A stretch of 10,805 bases of DNA from JBLHUT01 sp047629975 (GTDB lineage: Bacteria > Pseudomonadota > Alphaproteobacteria > Rhodobacterales > Rhodobacteraceae): positions 1 to 10,805 of the forward strand of contig JBLHUT010000107.1 of assembly GCA_047629975.1 (NCBI GenBank), read 5' to 3'. The notes below the pieces were generated by a model. It was not told where the DNA came from. It made no database searches and saw only the letters and a list, made by a program, of their open reading frames with translations. The translations under genes were made by a program, and so were the position numbers. This document shows, piece after piece, positions 6,362 to 10,805 of this stretch. The stretch's first letter is position 1. The number at the start of each line of letters is the position of its first letter.

Positions 6362-7396
6362 TCACGCCGCGCCCTCGGCGGCCTCGTAGGCCTCGATGAT
6401 TCTTGCGACCAGCGGATGGCGCACAACATCCTTCGAGGTGAAGTAATTGAAGGCGACCCGGTCGATATTGCCCAACAGATGCTCGGCCTCGCGCAGGCCC
6501 GACTTTACACCGCGTGGCAGGTCGATCTGTGTCCGGTCCCCGGTGACAACCATGCGGCTACCCTCCCCCAGACGGGTCAGGAACATCTTCATCTGCATCG
6601 TCGTGGCATTTTGCGCCTCGTCCAGCACCACGAACGCATTCGAGAGCGTGCGCCCGCGCATAAACGCCAAGGGCGCAATTTCGATCCGCTTTTCCTCGAT
6701 CAGTTTTGCCGTTTGCTTGGCTGGCAAAAAGTCGTTCAGCGCATCGTAAAGCGGCTGCATATACGGATCGACCTTGTCTTTCATGTCACCCGGCAAGAAC
6801 CCAAGCCGCTCTCCGGCCTCGACCGCGGGGCGCGACAGCACAATCCGGTCCACATGCCCGCCCATAAACATGTTCACCGCAACAGCAACCGCGAGATAGG
6901 TTTTCCCCGTGCCCGCAGGCCCGATACCGAAACACAGCTCGTTCTTGAACAGCGCCCGAACATAGGCCTTTTGGGCTTCGGTGCGCGGTTCAACCGTTTT
7001 CTTGCGGGTCTTTACCTCAAGCACGCCGCCTTTGAACAACTCCAGCTGGTCGCCCGGACGGCGGGGGCTGTTGGGCGTACCGACGTTCCCGCCCAGACGG
7101 ATCGCCGCTTCGATGTCGCCGTGCTCGACAGATCGCCCTGCCTCGAGGCGGTCATAAAGCGCCACCAGAACATCCCGCGCCAGCGCGATGCCAGACGGCT
7201 CGCCCAGCAGATCAAGGTGATTTCCACGGCGCACGATCTGGACGCTTAGAGACTGCTCTATCTGGGCAAGATTGCGGTCGAACTCGCCACAAAGCTCGAT
7301 CAGAAGGCGGTTGTCGGGAAACTCGAGCGGCGACATTGCCCCCTCGGGGGTGGTGGACTTATCGGTCAGAACAGAAATTCCCAAATATGGCTCCAT
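6362..7396 (-). CDS. phoH: PhoH-like ATPase
   Basis: Cytoplasmic P-loop ATPase of the PhoH/PhoL family (YbeZ in E. coli), thought to act with YbeY in RNA metabolism. From the ATG at 7396 it has 344 residues. An N-terminal KH-like region (about 22-105) precedes the ATPase domain, which shows Walker A GPAGTGKT (159-166), Walker B FVVLDEAQN (255-263) and the conserved TGDRTQIDLP (285-294). The family name comes from the phosphate regulon, but no Pho box is evident upstream. Start choice is open: 7396 lacks a ribosome site, whereas an internal ATG at 7336 has GAGG five bases upstream and would give 324 residues beginning MSPLEFPDNR. A TTG at 7399 is also in frame. The stop codon lies one base before the ybeY start, so the two are surely co-transcribed. 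It follows miaB by 176 bp. Confidence 0.95.
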   Translation of the reverse strand: MEPYLGISVLTDKSTTPEGAMSPLEFPDNRLLIELCGEFDRNLAQIEQSLSVQIVRRGNHLDLLGEPSGIALARDVLVALYDRLEAGRSVEHGDIEAAIRLGGNVGTPNSPRRPGDQLELFKGGVLEVKTRKKTVEPRTEAQKAYVRALFKNELCFGIGPAGTGKTYLAVAVAVNMFMGGHVDRIVLSRPAVEAGERLGFLPGDMKDKVDPYMQPLYDALNDFLPAKQTAKLIEEKRIEIAPLAFMRGRTLSNAFVVLDEAQNATTMQMKMFLTRLGEGSRMVVTGDRTQIDLPRGVKSGLREAEHLLGNIDRVAFNYFTSKDVVRHPLVARIIEAYEAAEGAA

Positions 7397-7458
7397 CAAG
7401 AGGCGTTAAATACAAGATGATGCTGCCCACCACAGCCCGACATGGCAAGAGGCGAATG

Positions 7459-7500
7459 GAAATTTCACAATGTATTCACACGGATTTATGCCGAAATTTC
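7459..7500. repeat. Two identical 8-bp palindromes upstream of phoH
   Basis: GAAATTTC occurs at 7459-7466 and again at 7493-7500, 34 bp apart centre to centre, in the AT-richer 176-bp spacer between miaB and phoH. Both copies are followed by A. Being palindromic and about three helical turns apart, they could bind a dimeric regulator of the phoH operon, but short AT palindromes also arise by chance. I could not identify a convincing -35/-10 pair in this spacer. Confidence 0.35.
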
Positions 7501-7572
7501 ATTTGGGCAGGATTTTGAAGGCGGGATCTGGCCACCGCGATAAAATAACGCCGTCTTCAGCCAAACAAACGA

Positions 7573-8889
7573 CTAGATCAAAACCCCCGAGAGCGAGTTG
7601 GACGAGCTTGCCTCGATGCGCACCCGTGCCAACGTGCCGCGCGGCAGATCCGCAAGGGCGTGGACCGCGTGCAGATACTCCGATTTGCCGATCATTTGCC
7701 CCGGCAACCGCCCCGGCTTTTCGAACAAGACCGTGACTTCGCGCCCGACCATGGCCTCTTGGGCGGCGATTTGCTGGGTCCGTAACAGCGCTTGAAGCCG
7801 TTGCAAACGGTCGTCCGCGACCTCGGCGGGGACAGTTGCACGCTCGGCGGCGGGGGTGCCGGGGCGCGCTGAATATTTGAACGAATAAGCCTGCCCGTAA
7901 CCGACGTGGCGCACCAGATCGAGGGTGGCCTGAAAATCTTCTTCGGTCTCCTCCGGGAAGCCGACGATGAAATCCCCCGACAGCAAAAGATCGGGCCGCG
8001 CGGCGCGGATCCGGTCGATCAGCGTGATATACTGCGCAGCGGTATGTTTGCGGTTCATCCGCTTGAGAATGCGGTCACTGCCTGATTGAACCGGCAGATG
8101 CAAATACGGCATCAATTTGTCACAATCCCCGTGCGCGGCAATCAGGTCGTCTTCCATGTCGTTGGGATGGCTGGTGGTAAAACGTATCCGTGCAAGACCG
8201 TCAATTTTTGCCATTTCACGGATCAGACGCGCAAGACCCCAATCCGTGCCCTCGTGCGCCCCGTGATAGGCATTCACGTTCTGACCCAGCAAGGTGATCT
8301 CGCGCACGCCACGCGCCACCAGATCTTCGGCCTCTTTGAGAATACGGGCGGCGGGGCGGCTGACCTCAGCCCCGCGGGTGTAGGGGACAACACAGAAGGC
8401 GCAAAACTTGTCGCATCCTTCTTGAACTGTCAAAAAGGCCGTCGGCGCACGGTCGGGCAAGGGCCGTTTGGGAAGGTGATCAAATTTATCCTCTTCGGGG
8501 AAGTCCGTATCAAGCGGCTTTTCCCCAAGCCGGGCGCGGGCCTCGAGGGCGGGCAGCCGGTGGTAGGATTGCGGCCCGACAACCAGATCGACCAAAGGCT
8601 GACGGCGCATGATTTCCTGACCCTCGGCCTGCGCGACGCAACCGGCAACACCGATTTTCAGATCAGGGTTCGCCGCCTTGAGACCTTTGAAGCGGCCAAG
8701 TTCGGAATAGACTTTTTCAGCCGCCTTTTCACGGATGTGACAGGTGTTCAGCAAGATCATGTCAGCCGCTTCGGGGGTGTCGACCTGCGTGTACCCGGAA
8801 GGGCCAAGGGCCTCGGCCATACGCTCGCTGTCATAGACATTCATCTGACAACCATAGGTCTTGATATAAAGCTTGCGCGGCGTGGTCAT
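7573..8889 (-). CDS. miaB: tRNA-2-methylthio-N6-dimethylallyladenosine synthase
   Basis: Radical-SAM methylthiotransferase that converts i6A to ms2i6A at position 37 of tRNAs reading UNN codons. From the ATG at 8889 it has 438 residues, standard for the family. The N-terminal UPF0004 domain carries the three auxiliary-cluster cysteines (Cys14 in TYGCQMN, Cys50 in LLNTCHIREKA and Cys84 in VAGCVAQ). The radical-SAM domain has the CxxxCxxC motif (Cys159, Cys163 and Cys166 in GCDKFCAFCVVPYTRG). A TRAM domain for RNA binding occupies about 376-437. The start is supported by GGGAG at 8903-8899, nine bases upstream; the frame remains open to 9021, but that extension is GC-rich spacer with no resemblance to the family. 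It follows the ATP-grasp gene after a palindrome-rich 171-bp gap, and phoH follows it. The identification is secure. Confidence 0.97.
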   Translation of the reverse strand: MTTPRKLYIKTYGCQMNVYDSERMAEALGPSGYTQVDTPEAADMILLNTCHIREKAAEKVYSELGRFKGLKAANPDLKIGVAGCVAQAEGQEIMRRQPLVDLVVGPQSYHRLPALEARARLGEKPLDTDFPEEDKFDHLPKRPLPDRAPTAFLTVQEGCDKFCAFCVVPYTRGAEVSRPAARILKEAEDLVARGVREITLLGQNVNAYHGAHEGTDWGLARLIREMAKIDGLARIRFTTSHPNDMEDDLIAAHGDCDKLMPYLHLPVQSGSDRILKRMNRKHTAAQYITLIDRIRAARPDLLLSGDFIVGFPEETEEDFQATLDLVRHVGYGQAYSFKYSARPGTPAAERATVPAEVADDRLQRLQALLRTQQIAAQEAMVGREVTVLFEKPGRLPGQMIGKSEYLHAVHALADLPRGTLARVRIEASSSNSLSGVLI

Positions 8890-8955
8890 AGGCTGGGGCT
8901 CCCGGTCGGACTGGTCTGTCTCTATCGAACCTGACGCCACATCGCAACACAGCAC

Positions 8956-9050
8956 GCAAGGGGCCACCCCAACGCACGGCGGGCTCCCGCCCCTTGCCTG
9001 TGCCCGTTCGGGCGCCACCAAGCGTTGGGCCGGGCGCCGCTACGCGGCGC
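8956..9050. repeat. GC-rich cluster of inverted repeats between the ATP-grasp gene and miaB
   Basis: Several perfect inverted repeats are packed in 95 bp. GCAAGGGGC (8956-8964) pairs with GCCCCTTGC (8989-8997). GGCGGG (8978-8983) pairs with CCCGCC (8986-8991) and competes with the first. CCCAACGC (8968-8975) pairs with GCGTTGGG (9022-9029). GCCCG (9002-9006) pairs with CGGGC (9009-9013). GCGCCGC (9034-9040) pairs with GCGGCGC (9044-9050) over a TAC loop. The arrangement resembles extragenic palindromic elements of GC-rich proteobacteria. The last hairpin begins 10 nt after the ATP-grasp stop codon and could serve as a 3'-end structure, but no T-run follows on the minus strand. Confidence 0.6.
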
Positions 9051-9060
9051 GGTCGGGTTT

Positions 9061-10086
9061 TCAGGCCAGTGTCGCGAGAGCAGACCGCACAATGCCACGC
9101 GCGCGCGCCCAGTTGACAGGACCGAGGGCCGCATAGAAATCAAGACCGGGCGCCGAGTTGACCTCAAGCACGACGGCGGCAGATGGATCGCGCTGAAGAT
9201 CGGGCGCAATCAGGTCGACCCCCGCAAACCGCAAGCCAAGAGCAGCCGACGCCGCACAGGCAAGCTGTGCCGCCGCCACAGGGAGTTCATCGAAGACATC
9301 GACAAGTTCACCCCCTGTAGACAGGTTCGCATTTGCCAAAAGCCCAACGACCTGCCCGTTTTCAGGGACGTCCTCGAAACGCAGGTTTTGCGACTCCAGC
9401 GCTCTGACAATACGGGGATCATCCATGGCCAACTTGGCACCCCGATGCGTCACTTCAAGGCGGGTTAAAGCCGTTTGCAACAGCGCCCTTACGCTGTGCC
9501 TCCCGTCGCCCACCGCAGAAAACGGACGCCTCTCGTAAGCCGCAACGACCTGCGCATCCAGAACGACAAGCCGGTAGTCCCGGCCCGAAACGGCCCGTTC
9601 GATGCGCACGTGGTCGGTATGCGCAAGCAACGCCGCAAGATCGTTTTGCAAAATCTGCATGTCGGTCGCACAAGACACCCCCTGCCCCTCGGAACCGCGG
9701 TTCGGCTTGACGAAGACCGGCATGCCTTGCGCCGCGGCGAATTCCAAGCCGACATCCACCCCCGGCAGGCCCGCCGCAACTCTGGCATTTTTCAACGACA
9801 GCGCCGCACGGCACCTGTCAGACACCACCAGACATCCCGCCGGCACCGCCAGACCCGCAGCACCAAGAATCTGCGCGCAATACGTCTTGTCAGCGGCAAG
9901 CGCGGCCGATGCATCAGAGTTAAGCCCCAAAGCATTACCGAAAAACGGCCAGACCCGCCCGTTCGAGGCAATGTACCGGCCAATATGCCCGAAGGCCGGA
10001 TCCACCTCGACACGGCCCCCCAAAGACGTCGCGGCTTCCTCCAGCAAACGCAGAAAGGGTCGTGCGCCTTGAGGCAAATCACTCAT
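9061..10086 (-). CDS. Stand-alone ATP-grasp ligase resembling the cyanophycin synthetase ATP-grasp domain
   Basis: Predicted cytosolic carboxylate-amine ligase of 341 residues; the substrate is unknown. ATP-grasp features seen are VFVKPNRGSEGQGV (124-137, with the ATP-binding Lys127), RDYR (169-172), and the metal-binding end GVDLI (289-293) plus VLEVNSAPG (306-314, Glu308 and Asn310). Between them GDGRHSVRALL (193-203) and ANLSTGG (253-259), the latter followed by an acidic stretch ELVDVFDE, match the ATP-grasp domain of cyanophycin synthetase and of fused glutathione synthetases. The Mur-ligase half of cyanophycin synthetase is absent, so this is not a cyanophycin synthetase. The N-terminal region (about 20-85, including GHIGRYIASNGRVWPFFGN) looks like a pre-ATP-grasp domain. 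The ATG at 10086 has GGGA eight bases upstream. It lies 37 bp after an ABC ATPase gene, probably in one transcript. A RimK-type or dipeptide ligase is also possible. Confidence 0.85.
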   Translation of the reverse strand: MSDLPQGARPFLRLLEEAATSLGGRVEVDPAFGHIGRYIASNGRVWPFFGNALGLNSDASAALAADKTYCAQILGAAGLAVPAGCLVVSDRCRAALSLKNARVAAGLPGVDVGLEFAAAQGMPVFVKPNRGSEGQGVSCATDMQILQNDLAALLAHTDHVRIERAVSGRDYRLVVLDAQVVAAYERRPFSAVGDGRHSVRALLQTALTRLEVTHRGAKLAMDDPRIVRALESQNLRFEDVPENGQVVGLLANANLSTGGELVDVFDELPVAAAQLACAASAALGLRFAGVDLIAPDLQRDPSAAVVLEVNSAPGLDFYAALGPVNWARARGIVRSALATLA

Positions 10087-10099
10087 GCCAATGATCCCG

Positions 10100-10123
10100 G
10101 TGCCAGTGCCCGTGCCAGTGCCA
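10100..10123. repeat. Four tandem hexamers between the ABC ATPase and ATP-grasp genes
   Basis: GTGCCA, GTGCCC, GTGCCA and GTGCCA follow each other at 10100, 10106, 10112 and 10118. The array fills most of the 37-bp gap between the ABC ATPase stop codon (10126-10124) and the ATP-grasp start, and the last unit borders the stop codon. It lies just upstream of the GGGA ribosome site, so changes in copy number would alter gene spacing but not the reading frame of either gene. Confidence 0.7.
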
Positions 10124-10805
10124 TCAGGCCGCCGACGACGTGGTCAGCGCAAGAAAGACATCCTCGAGATCCGCCTGTTCGCTGGTGACATCGGCGATCT
10201 GCACCCCTGCGGCGCGGACCGCCTCGAGCACGGTGTTCGCCGACACAACGCCCCGACGATAGGAAAGAGCCATCAAGCCCCCCGGACGCTGCTCCAGCGT
10301 GACGCCTTCGGGAAGAGTGATGGCGGATGTCACAGGCTCTTGGGGGGTAATGACAAGCGTTTTGGCATCAAGCCGGCCAATCAGGTTCGATGTATTGTCG
10401 CGCACAACCACCGCACCGTGATTGACGATGGCGATCTCGTCACACATCTGTTCGGCTTCCTCCAGATAATGGGTGGTCAGGATGATCGTCATGCCCCGCT
10501 CGGCATTCAGTTTACGCACATTGCTCCACAGCATCTGCCGCAGTTCGATATCAACTCCGGCTGTCGGCTCGTCCAGCACCAGCACCTGTGGCGCGTGAAC
10601 CAGCGCCTTGCCAAGCAACAGCCGCCGCCGCATACCTCCGGACAAAGACCGCGCATAGGCATCGGCCTTGTCGGTCAGGCCGATCATCTCGAGAATTTCG
10701 TCCGTCTGGCGGCGCGCCTTGGGCACCCCGTAAAGGCCGGCCTGCACCTCCAGCGCACGACGCGGGCTGAAAAACGGGTCCATGTTCAATTCTTGCGGCA
10801 TGACC
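10124..10805 (-). CDS. ABC-2-type transporter ATP-binding protein, C-terminal part (runs off the right edge)
   Basis: Nucleotide-binding subunit of an ABC exporter, on the cytoplasmic face of the inner membrane. The frame is open to the window end, so the N-terminus with the Walker A P-loop is outside; about 227 residues are present. Counting from the Met at 10801, the Q-loop MPQELN is at the beginning, the signature motif LSGGMRRRLLLGKAL at 53-67, Walker B with the catalytic glutamate in VLVLDEPTAGVD at 73-84, and the switch histidine at 111 in TTHYLEEAEQM. The C-terminal tail (about 145-225) fits the drug/polysaccharide-type ATPases such as YadG. The Met at 10801 lies within the Q-loop and is not the start. 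An ABC-2 permease partner is expected but is not downstream, where the ATP-grasp gene lies; it may be outside the window. Substrate is unknown. Confidence 0.93.
   Translation of the reverse strand, partial: VMPQELNMDPFFSPRRALEVQAGLYGVPKARRQTDEILEMIGLTDKADAYARSLSGGMRRRLLLGKALVHAPQVLVLDEPTAGVDIELRQMLWSNVRKLNAERGMTIILTTHYLEEAEQMCDEIAIVNHGAVVVRDNTSNLIGRLDAKTLVITPQEPVTSAITLPEGVTLEQRPGGLMALSYRRGVVSANTVLEAVRAAGVQIADVTSEQADLEDVFLALTTSSAA

Noticed and set aside
7397..7572. Pho box or sigma-70 promoter for phoH
   Set aside because: No direct repeats of the Pho-box type were found, and TTGTTT/TTTTAT near the miaB end match consensus too weakly to call.
8890..9021. N-terminal extension of miaB up to 9021
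   Set aside because: The extension is translated palindromic spacer, and the ATG at 8889 has a good ribosome site and gives the normal family N-terminus.

Overview
The window reads as chromosomal DNA of an alphaproteobacterium of the order Rhodobacterales (Roseobacter/Rhodobacter type). Three things point there: high-GC coding sequence, the compact gene order miaB-phoH-ybeY-corC-lnt, and a small leader before metK that matches the SAM/SAH riboswitch class, known from Rhodobacterales. Every gene supported here lies on the minus strand, so transcription runs from high to low coordinates. Two genes are cut by the window edges: an ABC-transporter ATPase at the right, and cytidine deaminase (cdd) at the left.

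In transcription order the layout is: the C-terminal part of an ABC-2-type ATPase (10805-10124); a stand-alone cyanophycin-synthetase-like ATP-grasp ligase (10086-9061); a 171-bp palindrome-rich spacer; miaB (8889-7573), tRNA methylthiotransferase; a 176-bp AT-richer spacer; then the tightly packed group phoH (7396-6362), ybeY (6360-5821), corC (5782-4868) and lnt (4887-3307), whose members are 1 bp apart, 38 bp apart and overlapping by 20 bp. After a 64-bp gap holding the riboswitch comes metK (3242-2073), then dacB (about 1899-418), and finally cdd (189 to beyond the window). No spacer exceeds 300 bp; the longest, 228 bp between dacB and cdd, carries a degenerate 13-bp tandem repeat.

The phoH-ybeY-corC-lnt block is a familiar proteobacterial housekeeping cluster: RNA metabolism (PhoH-like ATPase, YbeY endoribonuclease), a CBS-domain CorC-family protein and lipoprotein N-acylation (Lnt). 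MiaB (a SAM consumer) and MetK (the SAM producer) flank it. MetK is probably feedback-controlled at translation, because the riboswitch can pair with its Shine-Dalgarno sequence. A TTGACG -35-like element inside the end of lnt would place a transcription start at the first base of the riboswitch stem.

Most of the window is ordinary core genome. The parts worth a second look are the metK riboswitch and its overlapping promoter, the 13-bp repeat array before cdd, the GC-rich palindromic spacer between the ATP-grasp gene and miaB, and the orphan-looking ATP-grasp ligase beside an ABC ATPase. I did not find evidence for a wholly new multi-gene system, a mobile element, a CRISPR array or a tRNA/rRNA gene.
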